From the NCBI RefSeq assembly GCF_003606385.1, contig NZ_CP032514.1:1-64000 (forward strand): a DNA stretch of 64,000 nt, read 5' to 3'. A model generated the notes under the pieces. The model did no database searches, was not told the DNA's origin, and saw only the letters and a list, made by a program, of their open reading frames with translations. A program made the translations under genes and the position numbers. Origin of the DNA: Actinomyces lilanjuaniae (GTDB lineage: Bacteria; Actinomycetota; Actinomycetes; Actinomycetales; Actinomycetaceae). Shown in pieces: positions 48,633 to 58,421 of the stretch (position 1 is its first letter; every line of letters begins with the position of its first letter).

Positions 48633-49773
48633 GCGGAGCCTCCCCGGCGGTTGGTCCGGAACAGCTGGAGGATGAGGTAGGGGGCGCCCACCAGCCCGGT
48701 GACCACCCCGACCGGCAGGACGGTCGGCATGAGGTAGCGGCCCACGAGGTCGCCTCCCAGCACGATGGCGGCCCCCGTGAGTGCCGCCGGGACCAGGAGG
48801 GTGCGGCTGGTTCGCCCCACAAGCCGGGCGGCGACAGGACCAGCCAGGAAGGAGACGAAGGCGATCGGTCCGGTGACCGAGGTCGCGAAGGCTGACAGGG
48901 CGACCATCATGAGGATAAGCGCCAGCCTGGTACGGCCCACGGGCACTCCCAGGCCCGTGGCGACCTCATCGCCCAGGGTCAGGGGGCCCAGGTCCCTAGC
49001 GATGACGAGTAGAAGCGTGCCGCACACCGCCAGGGCGGCGGCCAACAGCCTGACCTGCTGCCAGGTGGGGGAGCCCAGGGACCCGGAGAGCCAGCGCAGG
49101 GCATCGGCGACGTCGTAGATGCTGGCCCGCAGCTGGAGGTAGGCGATGAGGGAGGTGAACATAGAGGACACCCCGATCCCGATGAGGATGAGCCGCCCGC
49201 CCTGGGCGCTGCCGGAGCCGGACAGCAGGTAGATGACCACGGCGGTGGCCAGGCCGCAGATGATAGCCAGGACGCTGACGCCGGTGCCGGACCAGCCCAG
49301 CACCAGGATGGCGAAGACCGCGGAGGCGGAGGCCCCAGAGGTGATCCCGATGATGTCAGGGCTGGCCAGCGGGTTGCGCAGCATCGTCTGTGAGGTGGTG
49401 CCTGCCATCCCGAAGGCGAGTCCCACCATGAGACCCACCAGGGCGCGCGGCAGCTGGAGGCGCCTGACGGTGAAGGTGACGCCTGGCACAGTCTCCCCGC
49501 GCATGACGGCGATGATGTCACCAGGGGGAACCAGCCGTCGTTGTAGCTGAGCATGACCCACCACAGGGCGGCAACCAGGCCGGACAGTGCCATGGTGGCG
49601 GCAAGGTAGCGGCGGGTGCGGGCGCGCTGCCCTGCCAGGGTAAAGCCCGGCTGGGGGAGGTCGGGGGAGGTCCCAGCGGGGGCGGGCGGGCCGGGGAGGC
49701 GGGTTGTGGCAGCCTCTTCGGTACCGCCCGTAGGGGCACGGGTGCCTGCGGGTCTGGTGGCAGCGGTCTTCAC
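48629..49773 (-). pseudogene. FecCD-type siderophore permease (second), frameshifted
   Basis: A BtuC/FecCD-family permease subunit. The first membrane segment (YLAATMALSGLVAALWWVML) lies in one frame and the remainder (RLQLPRALVGLMVGLAFGMAG, GITSGASASAVFA, GPIAFVSFLAGPVAARLVG) in another. The shift is at a five-base run (49524-49528), and one added base gives a 381-residue protein. The GTG start overlaps the first permease stop. All conserved regions are intact, so it is probably functional. Confidence 0.85.
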
Positions 49774-50900
49774 AGCTGCCGCACCTTTGCCCCCCGGGCG
49801 ATGGCGATGAGGACCGGCGCGCCGACGAAGGCAGTGATGACCCCGACAGGAACCTCGCTGGGGCGGATAAGGACCCGCCCCACGACGTCGGCCGCAGTCA
49901 GCAGGACGGCACCTCCCAGGGCGGACAGAGGCAGGAGCCAGCGGTGGTCGGGACCGCAGAGCATGCGCACGGCGTGGGGCACCATGAGGCCGGTAAAGCT
50001 GATCGGCCCCGTCACCGCTGTGACGGCCGAGCCCAGCAGCACCCCGGCCCCGGCGGCCAGGAGCCGGGTCTGCCCGACCCGGACCCCCAGGCCCACCGCC
50101 ACCTCCTCACCCAGCGCCAGGGAGTTGAGGGGGCGTGCCACCAGGAGGCTCAGCACGGCGGCCACGGCCACAAAGGGGGCGATTGCGGACAGGGACTCCC
50201 AGCTGCCCCGCCCCAGGCCGCCCACCTGCCAGAAGCGGAAGCCGTCCATTCCCTGAGCGCGTGGCAGCATGATGGCGCTGACAGCGGCTGACAGTGCCGC
50301 AGTGGTAGCCATCCCGGCCAGCGCCAGCTTGACGGGAGTGCCTCCTCCCGGGCCGACCGAGCCGATTGCGTAGACGAAGACGGCGGTCAGCAGCCCCCCG
50401 GCCAGGGCCAGCCACAGCTGCTGGGACAGGGATCGGGTCCCCAGGAAGGCGATGCCGGTCACCATCGCCAGGGAGGCCCCCGTGTTGACACCCAGGATGC
50501 CCGGGTCGGCGATCGGGTTGCGGGTCACCGCCTGCATGAGGGCGCCGGACAGCCCCAGGCAGGCCCCGGCCACGACCGCCGTGGCCGTGCGGGGCACACG
50601 CTGTCCCACGGCCAGGGCGCCGATCTCGGAGCCGTCGCCGCGCAGCCCGCTGAGGACCTCCGTCAGGCTGACCACCCTAGCTCCGAGGACGACAGAGAGC
50701 ACAACGGCGACGCCCAGGAGCACCAGGAGGCCTACCAGGGCGGCCAGGTGGCGCCGCCTGTGCCCCGTGGCAGGCGTCGTGCGGCCGTCCGGGAAGGACG
50801 TAGCGACAGGCGGCTCGGCAGGATGGGCAGCAGGCTGGGCGGCGGGTGATCCGTCCCTGTCCTCGGCAGCCTGGCCGGGGACAGGGGAGGTGGTGGTCAC
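49770..50900 (-). CDS. FecCD-type siderophore permease (first)
   Basis: A 376-residue BtuC-like permease with about ten membrane segments. Family signatures are visible: GQRVPRTATAVVAGACLGLSGALMQ, ADPGILGVNTGASLA, GPISFTGLMVPHAVRM and the ATPase-contacting loop ALGEEVAVGLG. The GTG at 50900 overlaps the binding-protein stop (GTGA) and is preferred over an upstream in-frame start. It forms a heterodimer with the second permease. Confidence 0.92.
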   Translation of the reverse strand: MTTTSPVPGQAAEDRDGSPAAQPAAHPAEPPVATSFPDGRTTPATGHRRRHLAALVGLLVLLGVAVVLSVVLGARVVSLTEVLSGLRGDGSEIGALAVGQRVPRTATAVVAGACLGLSGALMQAVTRNPIADPGILGVNTGASLAMVTGIAFLGTRSLSQQLWLALAGGLLTAVFVYAIGSVGPGGGTPVKLALAGMATTAALSAAVSAIMLPRAQGMDGFRFWQVGGLGRGSWESLSAIAPFVAVAAVLSLLVARPLNSLALGEEVAVGLGVRVGQTRLLAAGAGVLLGSAVTAVTGPISFTGLMVPHAVRMLCGPDHRWLLPLSALGGAVLLTAADVVGRVLIRPSEVPVGVITAFVGAPVLIAIARGAKVRQL

Positions 50901-51946
50901 TGGACCTTGTCGGCGGCCGCAGCGATCCGCTTGACGTACTCGGCAATTCCCCACGGGATCGACAGCGGGCCTGGGTTGGCCGAGGCCGCCAGGGGGCCGT
51001 CGGCACCGATCAGGGCGACGGCCCCGTTCCTGACTGCGGGAATCGTCCCGATGAGGGGATCGGACTGGAGCCCGTCCAGGTCGGAACCCTCCCCGTACAT
51101 GACGATGATGTCGACGTCGGATACCTGGTCCGCGTTCTCCGCCGACAGGTCGTAGGAGAACTCCTCTAAGCCCTCGGAGACCTCCTTGACCGACTCAGGG
51201 ACCTCCATGCCCAGGTCAGTCAGGAAGGCGGCGCGCGGGTCCGCCGTGGTGTAGAAGCCGATGGAGCTGTTCTGCTCGTTCTGGTAGAAGAAGGCGGCTG
51301 TCTTGCCCGTCAGCTGGGGGTGCTTGGCGACCTCGGCCTCGATCGTCTCCTCCAGCTGGGCGACCAGGGCCTCACCCTCGGACTGCCTACCGATCGCGGT
51401 GGCGTTCATGGTGATAATCTCACGCCACGGGGTGCTCCAGGCGGCGGTCGGGAAGGCGACCGTGGGCGCGATCTCGCTGAGCTGGTTGTACTGGTCCTCG
51501 TCAATGCCTGAGTAGGCGGCCAGGATGACCTCCGGCTGCGTCTTCTCGATGGCGGCCATGTCCAGGTCGTCGCTCTCGGCGAAGAGCGTGGGCTCCTCAG
51601 CGCCGTCGGCGACGAGCTCGTCCACCTTCTGCCTGGTCCACGGGAGCATGCCGGAGCCGTCCTCAACCCCCCAGGTCTGCTCGGTGAAGCCCACGGGCGT
51701 GACCCCCAGGGCCAGGGGCACGTCCTGGTTGGCCCACTGGATGGTGGCCACGCGGGTGACGCCGACCGGAACCTCGGTGGTACCGAAGGCGTGCTCCACG
51801 GTGATGGTCCCCGCCGACTCCGCCGAGCCGCTGGAGGCCGCCCCGCTGCCGGAGCCGCTGGTGGCAGAGCCGGAGCACGCTGCCAGGAGGGCGCTTGCGG
51901 GTAGGGCGACAGCACTGACGAGGAACGACTTGCGCGAGACGGACAC
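50897..51946 (-). CDS. Iron-siderophore substrate-binding lipoprotein
   Basis: A FepB/FhuD-type binding protein delivering ferric siderophore to the permease. The 349-residue product has a lipoprotein signal ending LLAAC (Cys24), then a Ser/Gly linker and the two-lobed periplasmic-binding fold. The start of the mature fold is TVEHAFGTTEVPVGVTRVATI, and a central helix contains KTQPEVILAAYSGI. It is the first gene of a five-cistron operon with four-base overlaps. A candidate iron-repressor box and promoter lie 50-75 bases upstream. The exact siderophore is unknown. Confidence 0.93.
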   Translation of the reverse strand: MSVSRKSFLVSAVALPASALLAACSGSATSGSGSGAASSGSAESAGTITVEHAFGTTEVPVGVTRVATIQWANQDVPLALGVTPVGFTEQTWGVEDGSGMLPWTRQKVDELVADGAEEPTLFAESDDLDMAAIEKTQPEVILAAYSGIDEDQYNQLSEIAPTVAFPTAAWSTPWREIITMNATAIGRQSEGEALVAQLEETIEAEVAKHPQLTGKTAAFFYQNEQNSSIGFYTTADPRAAFLTDLGMEVPESVKEVSEGLEEFSYDLSAENADQVSDVDIIVMYGEGSDLDGLQSDPLIGTIPAVRNGAVALIGADGPLAASANPGPLSIPWGIAEYVKRIAAAADKVQ

Positions 51947-51991
51947 AGGACCTCACTCTCTGGGCATCTGGTACCGGGTTCGGTACCGGAG

Positions 51992-52021
51992 AGTATCCCA
52001 GTGAAGGCTTGCCTAACAAGG
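51992..52021 (-). promoter_or_regulatory. Candidate iron-regulated promoter with DtxR-like box
   Basis: Read on the minus strand, TTGTTA (52014-52019) and GATACT (51992-51997) are spaced 16 bases apart as -35 and -10. The interrupted palindrome GTTAGGCAAGCCTT overlaps the -35 and resembles the DtxR/IdeR consensus core GTTAGGCTAACCTA in 11 of 14 positions. This fits iron repression of the siderophore operon, but the box is imperfect. Confidence 0.5.
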
Positions 52022-52082
52022 GGAGAGGCCGTGTGACAGCCCACGCCCCTTGGGGCAACCCACGACCTTCGGTTTGATGCCC

Positions 52083-53030
52083 TCAGGGCTGGCGGGCCAG
52101 GTCTGCGGCCCCCACGAGCCCGGCCTCCTGGCCGCCCTGGCCCAGGACCACAGGGATCTCGGGGCGGTGGTGCCCTGCGGTGAGGTTGTCCGTGAAGGCC
52201 CTGCGGGCCGGGTCCAGCAGGATGTCCCCGGCCTCGGACAAGCCCCCGGAGATGACGATGACCTCCGGGTCCAGCACCGCACACAGGTCGGCAAGCCCCA
52301 CTCCCAGCCAGTGGGCGAGCCGGGCGTAGCACTCCAGGGCGGCCGGGTCCCCCTCACGGGCGGCCGCTGTGACCGCCTTGCCGGAGATGCGGTCGGCGTC
52401 CCCGCCGGAGAGCTCGATGATACGGGCGGCATAGGCAGGCCGGACCCTGGCCAGCTCCCAGCCGTTGACACCCAGGGCAGTGCCTGAGGCGTAGCGCTCC
52501 AGGCAGCCGTACAGGCCGCAGCCGCAGGGGCGGCCGTCCGGGACCACGTTGATGTGGCCGATCTCTGCGGCGAAGCCCGCCGCCCCGCGCACCAGGCGGC
52601 CGTCGACGATGACGGCGCCGCCCACGCCAGTACCGATGGCGACCACCAGAGCGCTGTCGCGGCCCCGAGCGGCCCCGAACCTGAACTCTGCCCAGCCGAA
52701 GGCGTTGGCGTCGTTCTCTACCACGGCGGGCAGGCCCGTGCCCTGGGAGACGGCGTCAGCGATCCGCATGCCGGTCCAGTCCAGGTTGGTGCCGTGAGCC
52801 ATCGTGTTGCGGTCGGCAGCCACGAAGCCCGCTGCCCCGACACCGACGGTGGCGACCTCCGGGAAGTCCTGCCTGAGGCCACGGACAGCCCTGGTGATCG
52901 TGTCAATGATCGCCTGACGATCCGTGGCCGGGGAGTCCTCGCGTACCGTCGTCAGGACGGTGCCGTCCTCGTCCACGACACCTGCCGCGATCTTGGTCCC
53001 GCCGACGTCCACACCGATACCCAGCGCCAT
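52083..53030 (-). CDS. ROK-family glucokinase
   Basis: A 315-residue sugar kinase that probably phosphorylates glucose. The ATP-binding GIGVDVGGTKIAAG is at the N-terminus. The sugar-binding region shows ENDANAFGWAE and the catalytic-Asp/phosphate loop VVAIGTGVGGAVI. The ROK zinc motif CGCGLYGCLERYASG is complete. ATG 53030 has AGGAAG just upstream; the open frame continues further but without family similarity. It is monocistronic between the iron operon and a DUF2079 gene. Confidence 0.92.
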   Translation of the reverse strand: MALGIGVDVGGTKIAAGVVDEDGTVLTTVREDSPATDRQAIIDTITRAVRGLRQDFPEVATVGVGAAGFVAADRNTMAHGTNLDWTGMRIADAVSQGTGLPAVVENDANAFGWAEFRFGAARGRDSALVVAIGTGVGGAVIVDGRLVRGAAGFAAEIGHINVVPDGRPCGCGLYGCLERYASGTALGVNGWELARVRPAYAARIIELSGGDADRISGKAVTAAAREGDPAALECYARLAHWLGVGLADLCAVLDPEVIVISGGLSEAGDILLDPARRAFTDNLTAGHHRPEIPVVLGQGGQEAGLVGAADLARQP

Positions 53031-53218
53031 GCTTCCTGCCCTTTCCCTCGCTCCCTGCGTGCTGCAGGGTGACCGGAGGCCGGTCACCCGTTGACCAGAC
53101 GGGAGGATCTTAGCCCTGCCCAGGTGCTGCCGTCTGCCTGGGGGCGCGGGCACCATGAGGCTGCGAGTCTGGAGGCACGGCTGCTACGTGCCGGGGGTGT
53201 GGCTAGGTGGTTAGCTGC

Positions 53219-54928
53219 TCAGGGGAGGCGCCTGGCTACCTGGAAGCCATTGGTGTCTAGGACCAGCTCGTAGGAGGAGCCCTCTGTGGAGGTCTCCTCA
53301 GCCCACCGGGCCGCGTCGGCGGGAGGGTTACCTCCCCAGGCTGAGGACCACTGGTCAACGACGACGTAGTCCTTGTCCGACTCACTGGTTCCCACCCAGG
53401 ACACCTCCGCCTTAGGGACCAGGTAGGCCAGGAGGGACAGGTCGGTCTCCACGCTCGCGCCCTCGGGGACCGAGTTGATGACCTGCTGCGCGGTACGGGT
53501 GCGCTCGGACGGCTCTGCGAAACCGTCCTGGGTCATGGCCCACAGGGGCAGGTGCGGTGCGGTGAGGGCTGCGGTCATGACGGGGACGAGGAGTCCCACG
53601 GCTGCTACCGCCCGTACCCATCTGGGTGCTGTGCGCCAGCCGTGGCCCGTGGGCCGGCGGGGTGTGCCGACCGGGTCGGGACTCGCGGGCCGCTGCGGCT
53701 TCCCGGCAGGTGCTGGCGCCTGCGAGGACGCCGGAGCGGTGAGTACCTGGGGCTGTGGGACCTCCGCCCTCCTGGTCCTCAGGCGTGCGAGGACGTCGAG
53801 CAGGGCACCCAGGGCGATCGGGATGAGGACGGCGTTGTAGTGCCAGCTGCGCCACTCCCAGTAGAACTCCACCGAGCCCAGGAACCGCCACGCCAGGGTG
53901 GGGGCGGCCACCAGTACCCACGGGGAGCGCAAGGCAATGACGCCACCGGTCGCCACCAGGACCGCCAGTGTCTCCAGCTTGACTGTCGGGGTCACCAGTC
54001 GGGCCAGGAGCGAGCCCTGGGAGGTGGGGTCGGTCCCGTCGGGCGAGCCCAGGCCGTAGGCCCAGGTCCCTTCCGGGTTGAGCATCGGCAGCAGGACCAG
54101 GGTGGTGACGACGAAGGCCAGGAGGCCGAAGAGCGCCAGCCCCAGCCCCAGGGAGCCTACACGGACCCGCAGGCTGCCAACCAGGCGGACAGGGCTCGGC
54201 TCGCGCCAGCCTGTCCACGCTGTCACCAGGCCGATCACCAGAACAGTCAGCCCCAGGTCCTCCTTGACCAGAACCAGCGGTACCGACCATGCTGCCACAG
54301 CAGCCCACCTGCGCTCTACGAAGGCTGCTGACGCCCAGGCCAGCATGGGAACAGCCAGGGCCACCTCGTGGAACTGGGCGGCGACCGCCCCCTGGAGGCC
54401 CCACGAGGTCACGTAGACCAGTCCCAGGACGCCGCCCACCCAGGCATTGGTCAGGCGAGCGGCCAGGCGGGTCAACGGCCACGCGGAGACGGCCAGGAGC
54501 AGGTCCTGGACCACCAGCAGGGCCAGCGGGGAGGGGAACACACGCCACACCGGTCCCAGCAGGACCAGGATGGGGTGAAAGTGGTCGCCCAGCAGGTTGT
54601 ACCCGTCCGCCTTGATGGGGACGATGGGGGCCTCAAGGCGGGAGTAGGCCTTGGCGAGCTCGGAGAAGATCGCCAGGTCCCAGCTGGGGACCTGCATGGT
54701 GCGCCACTGGACCACCGAGAAGGAGATCATCGCCCACGACCCGACGAGGACAACGATGCTGGCGGGCAGGACGGTGGGCAGCGCGGGCGCGAGGGCCCTC
54801 ACGGCTCTGCGGGCAGTGGACCGGACTGCGGTCCCGGCCGCGGCCGCAACGCTGCGCAGGGTTGTGGCGCGCCGTCGTTCATGCGCAGGCAGCAACTCCT
54901 CACCAGGTGCCTGGTCCGTAGGTTTCAC
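53219..54928 (-). CDS. DUF2079 membrane protein
   Basis: A 569-residue multi-pass protein of the DUF2079 family, which resembles GT-C glycosyltransferases. After a basic cytoplasmic start comes a first membrane segment (about 52-72). The family signature WDLAIFSELAKAYSR and the GDHFHPILVLLGPVW loop follow on the outer face. About ten further segments and a soluble C-terminal domain (TDLSLLAYLVPKAEV) complete it. A lipid-linked sugar transferase role is inferred from fold only. Confidence 0.85.
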   Translation of the reverse strand: MKPTDQAPGEELLPAHERRRATTLRSVAAAAGTAVRSTARRAVRALAPALPTVLPASIVVLVGSWAMISFSVVQWRTMQVPSWDLAIFSELAKAYSRLEAPIVPIKADGYNLLGDHFHPILVLLGPVWRVFPSPLALLVVQDLLLAVSAWPLTRLAARLTNAWVGGVLGLVYVTSWGLQGAVAAQFHEVALAVPMLAWASAAFVERRWAAVAAWSVPLVLVKEDLGLTVLVIGLVTAWTGWREPSPVRLVGSLRVRVGSLGLGLALFGLLAFVVTTLVLLPMLNPEGTWAYGLGSPDGTDPTSQGSLLARLVTPTVKLETLAVLVATGGVIALRSPWVLVAAPTLAWRFLGSVEFYWEWRSWHYNAVLIPIALGALLDVLARLRTRRAEVPQPQVLTAPASSQAPAPAGKPQRPASPDPVGTPRRPTGHGWRTAPRWVRAVAAVGLLVPVMTAALTAPHLPLWAMTQDGFAEPSERTRTAQQVINSVPEGASVETDLSLLAYLVPKAEVSWVGTSESDKDYVVVDQWSSAWGGNPPADAARWAEETSTEGSSYELVLDTNGFQVARRLP

Positions 54929-55074
54929 GGCTGTGAAGCCTACCTGTACTACATTGCCTGAGTCCTCTTCGGCCAGCGCCTGTCCCGCGGGGGGCCAGGG
55001 GCAGGGATCTGCTGTGCGGCGCAGTCAGCCGTGTACCCGCGTCCAGCACCATCGAGCAAGCGTGAGGAGCCACG

Positions 55075-56474
55075 ATGTCTACCACCATTGAGGGGACCGG
55101 GGCGGGGACCCAGGACCCCGTCGAGGAGCCTCGGCTGCAGCGGCGGCTGTCCAACCGTCACGTCCAGCTCATCGCCATCGGCGGGGCGATCGGGACTGGC
55201 CTGTTCATGGGCTCAGGCAAGACGATCTCCCTGGCCGGACCCGGGGTCCTCATCGTCTACGTCCTTATCGGGGCCGTCATGTTCCTGGTCATGCGGGCGC
55301 TGGGGGAGGTGCTGCTCAGCGACCTGAGCTACAAGTCCTTCGCTGACGTCGCCCACGACCTGATCGGCCCGTGGGCGGGCTACCTGACCGGTTGGACCTA
55401 CTACTTCAGCTGGTTGGTGACGGCGGTGGCCGAGGTCGTGGTGATCGCAGGCTACATCGCCTTCTGGTGGCCGGACCTGCCGCTGTGGGTGGCCCCGGTG
55501 GCCACCGTCTCCCTGCTCCTGGGGCTTAACCTGGCCACGGTGCGGGCCTTCGGCGAGATCGAGTTCTGGTTTTCTACCATCAAGATCGTGGCCATCATGG
55601 CGCTGGTGGTAGTCGGCCTGATCATGGTGGCCACCGGCTTTACCTCGCCCAGCGGGGCTCAGGCCTCCCTGGGCAACATCGTGAGCGAGGGATTCATGCC
55701 CAACGGCTTCAACGGCTTCGCCATGGCTTTCCAGATCGCGGTCTTCGCCTTTATCGGCACCGAGCTGGTGGGCACGACGGCGGCGGAGGCTAAGGACCCT
55801 ACGACTACCCTGCCCCGGGCGATCAACGCCATCCCGGTGCGTATCGTCCTCTTCTACCTGGGCGCGCTCGCGGTCATCATGGCGGTGACTCCATGGCGCC
55901 AGATCGACGCCGACTCCAGCCCGTTCGTGTCTATGTTCTCCCTGGCGGGCCTGGCCGCGGCTGCCGGGGTGGTCAACTTTGTGGTGCTGACCGCTGCCTC
56001 CTCCAGCGCGAACTCGGGTGTCTACTCCACCTCCCGGATGCTGTATGGCCTGTCCTGGGCAGGCCAGGCGCCCCGGGTCTTCCAGCGCCTGACAGGGCGG
56101 TCCGTGCCCGGGGCGGCCCTGGTGGTTACCTGCTCGGCACTGCTGGCCTCCATTCCCCTGCTCTACATGTCGGGCTCCGTCATGGAGGCCTTTACCATGG
56201 TCAGTGCGGTAGCCAGCGTCCTGTTCATCTTCATCTGGGGATCATCGTGGTGTCCTACCTGCGTTTTAGGGTGCTGCGTGCCGAGCGCCACCGCTCCAGC
56301 GCCTTCCGGCTTCCCGGTGGCAGGGTGGCGGCCTGGGGGACCCTGGGCTTCTTCGCCTTCGTGGTGTGGACGCTGACCCTGGCTGACGACACCCGGCTGG
56401 CTGTATTCGTCTCGCCTCTGTGGTTCGTGGTGATGGGTGGCTCCTGGTGGCTACGTCAGCGGCGGGAGCGCTAG
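55075..56474 (+). pseudogene. cycA: CycA-like D-serine/D-alanine/glycine permease, frameshifted near the end
   Basis: An APC-superfamily proton symporter. The sequence follows E. coli CycA closely: LSNRHVQLIAIGGAIGTGLF, GPWAGYLTGWTYYF, FGEIEFWFSTIKIVA, FAFIGTELVGTTAAE and SSSANSGVYSTSRMLYGL. The frame is lost after LFIFIWG at a four-G run (56237-56240). The next frame continues IIVVSYLRFRVLRAERHRS to the end, so one added G yields a normal 466-residue protein. Substrate assignment rests on the high resemblance. It is probably intact in the organism. Confidence 0.86.
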
Positions 56475-57214
56475 CCAGGGGGTTGTGACAGCACGCTAGG
56501 ACTGGGCGTGGCTGGGGCCAGAGCCCCGGGCAAGAGCTCCTCTGCTCGGCGGGGCGTGGCGGCCTGTTATGTCGTTTCTTACATAGCCCGGATGGGGTAG
56601 GAGTAGTCGTATCAGCGATGCTGTCCCAGCGGGAAGGGCGCAAAGTGGGCTTGCGTGAATCAGGCTGAGATGGAGCGCGTCCGTGTGGGTGGAACTCCTA
56701 CCAGCGTGCCTTGACCAGGGCTTCGTGAGCCTGGCTCACGCGGCTCCATCCTGGCGGGACGATATCCACCTGCTCCTGAAGCGGGTCGTGCAGGCTCGCA
56801 CCGCTCCACCCCACGTGACACCCTGACATCGACAACACTCTTGGCCCTGGCGGCACCGGCGGGTCTGGCGGGTCTGGCGGCACCGGCGGGTCTGGCGGCA
56901 CCGGCGGGGCACACACCTCGCTCACTTCTGGGAGACGAGTCTCAACCGTGAGGTTAAGGTAGGTGACAGGGCGGTCTCAGGCGACCCGGGCGCGTGCTCC
57001 ACGCGTGCAGTGCTCTGCAGTGCTCTACGGTGCTCTGTGCTGCCGCTCCGGCTTCTCTCCGCCTCAGTCACCTGCCTGACAGCCCCGCCGACCTCCTCCC
57101 CGCCGACCTCCTCTCTGACACGCGAGCCGACAGGAGCGCCATGACCCCCACGACGACCCCCGTAACCCCCACGACCCCGCAACGATCCGCACATCATGCG
57201 GTACGTCGCCCCGT
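56475..57214. other. Repeat-rich spacer before the SGNH gene
   Basis: About 740 bases without a supported gene. A GC-rich minisatellite (56849-56910) is listed separately. Three ten-base copies beginning TGCTCT lie at 57011-57040. A perfect 15-base tandem duplication (CCCCGCCGACCTCCT, twice) is at 57083-57112. A Pro-rich minus-strand frame (56698-56925) crosses the minisatellite and is not convincing. Confidence 0.5.
56849..56910. repeat. 9/18-bp minisatellite
   Basis: Three copies of an 18-base unit GGCGGCACCGGCGGGTCT, the last ending differently, with one extra 9-base half unit GGCGGGTCT inside. On the minus strand it would encode PPVPPDPP-type repeats. Confidence 0.6.
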
Positions 57215-58237
57215 ATGTCCCGCGCACCCGCCTGTACGGTCATGCCTACGGTGCTGCCTCGCCCGATGCCGGGACTGCTGACACTCCTGGCCGTTCTGTC
57301 CATTCTGTCCATGATGCTTCTTCCGGCCGCGCCCGCGCCTGCGGCTGTACCGGCTGCGCCCGTGTCCGGGCAGCCGGTACAGCCTGATACCGATAACGGC
57401 GACCTCCTCCTTCCGCAGGGAGCCTACGTGGCCCTCGGCGACTCCTACGCCTCCGGTTTCGGGGTGGCTCCTTACGCTCCGGGCACCGACGTCGAGGACG
57501 GCAACAGGTGTCAGCGCTCCACCTCGGCCTACGCTCACCTGGTCTCCCAGCGCACTGGGACCGAGCTGGTCTTCCGTGCCTGCAGCGGCGCCCGGACTGC
57601 GGACTTCTATCAGGACAACGCCGCGTGGGAGGAGTCGGCCCAGCTTGACGCTCTGAGTGTGGACACGGACCTGGTGACCTTCTCCGTCGGCGGTAACGAC
57701 GCGGGGTTTGCCGAGGTGCTGGGCGAGTGTCTCAGCCGGGCACAGCAAGGCGATCGTGGCCCGTGCAGCACCGATGAGCAGCTTGTCTCCAGGGTCGGCT
57801 CCGCCATTGACGCCCTGCGGGGCACGGGCGCGCGCGAGGGCACCTACAGCTATGACACGCTGTTGAGTGACGTCGCAGCCCGGGCACCCCGGGCACAGGT
57901 TGTCGTCGTCGGCTACCCGCACATGTTCCCTGCCCAGGGCGCCGAGGGCAGTGCGGGACGGTGCGAGGGCGTCCTCGCACCGGACCAGCGCTGGATAGTG
58001 GAGCGGACTGACGAGCTCAACGACGTCATCAGGCAGGCCGCACAGCGCCACGGCATGGTCTTTGTGGACCCGTCGCAGACCTTTGCCGGGCACGAGCTGT
58101 GCTCTTCGCAGCCGTGGTTCTACGGGGTCTCCTCCCAGGGCCAGTTCCACCCCACCGCTGAGGGCCACCAGGCGGTCGCAGACGACATCGTGGAGGCCCT
58201 GGAAGCCTTGGAGGCCGCACGTTTCCAGGCCGGGTGA
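57215..58237 (+). CDS. Secreted SGNH/GDSL esterase
   Basis: A 340-residue secreted hydrolase. A hydrophobic signal (about 19-40) ends in an Ala/Pro-rich cleavage region. The catalytic blocks are Block I ALGDSYASG (Ser77), Block III SVGGNDAGF (159-162) and Block V FHPTAEGH (His312). Six or more cysteines suggest disulphides, as in Streptomyces-type lipases and esterases. Alternative in-frame ATGs at 57242 and 57266 shorten only the signal. The gene is monocistronic and shares a hairpin terminator with the convergent biosynthetic operon. Confidence 0.88.
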   Translation: MSRAPACTVMPTVLPRPMPGLLTLLAVLSILSMMLLPAAPAPAAVPAAPVSGQPVQPDTDNGDLLLPQGAYVALGDSYASGFGVAPYAPGTDVEDGNRCQRSTSAYAHLVSQRTGTELVFRACSGARTADFYQDNAAWEESAQLDALSVDTDLVTFSVGGNDAGFAEVLGECLSRAQQGDRGPCSTDEQLVSRVGSAIDALRGTGAREGTYSYDTLLSDVAARAPRAQVVVVGYPHMFPAQGAEGSAGRCEGVLAPDQRWIVERTDELNDVIRQAAQRHGMVFVDPSQTFAGHELCSSQPWFYGVSSQGQFHPTAEGHQAVADDIVEALEALEAARFQAG

Positions 58238-58310
58238 GACCCCGTACGGGTCGTCGGGGCTCCCTCGCGTCCCGGACCTGCCGTCGGGACGTCCTGAGGG
58301 CAGACGACGG

Positions 58311-58357
58311 AAAACCGGAGAGGGGCCGACCAGCGCAGCTGGTCGGCCCCTCTCCGG
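58311..58357. terminator. 20-bp perfect hairpin terminator between convergent units
   Basis: Arms at 58315-58334 and 58338-58357 are perfectly complementary over 20 bases with a three-base loop. On the minus strand the stem is followed by TTTT (58314-58311), so it can end the biosynthetic operon 65 bases after its last stop. For the plus-strand esterase it lacks a T run. Confidence 0.8.
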
Positions 58358-58421
58358 CAGGCGGGCAGAAGGCCTGTGCAACGGAGTACCTTGTCCCCGC
58401 AGTGCTGTGCCGACTGCGCCC

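Noticed and set aside
53219..54928. Dolichol-phosphate mannosyltransferase call for the DUF2079 protein
   Set aside because: Only the general GT-C-like membrane layout supports it; the DUF2079 signature is clear, the enzyme activity is not.
56698..56925. Pro-rich 75-codon minus-strand frame
   Set aside because: Its N-terminal half is translated minisatellite and no family is recognised; the C-terminal half looks protein-like but is too little to call.
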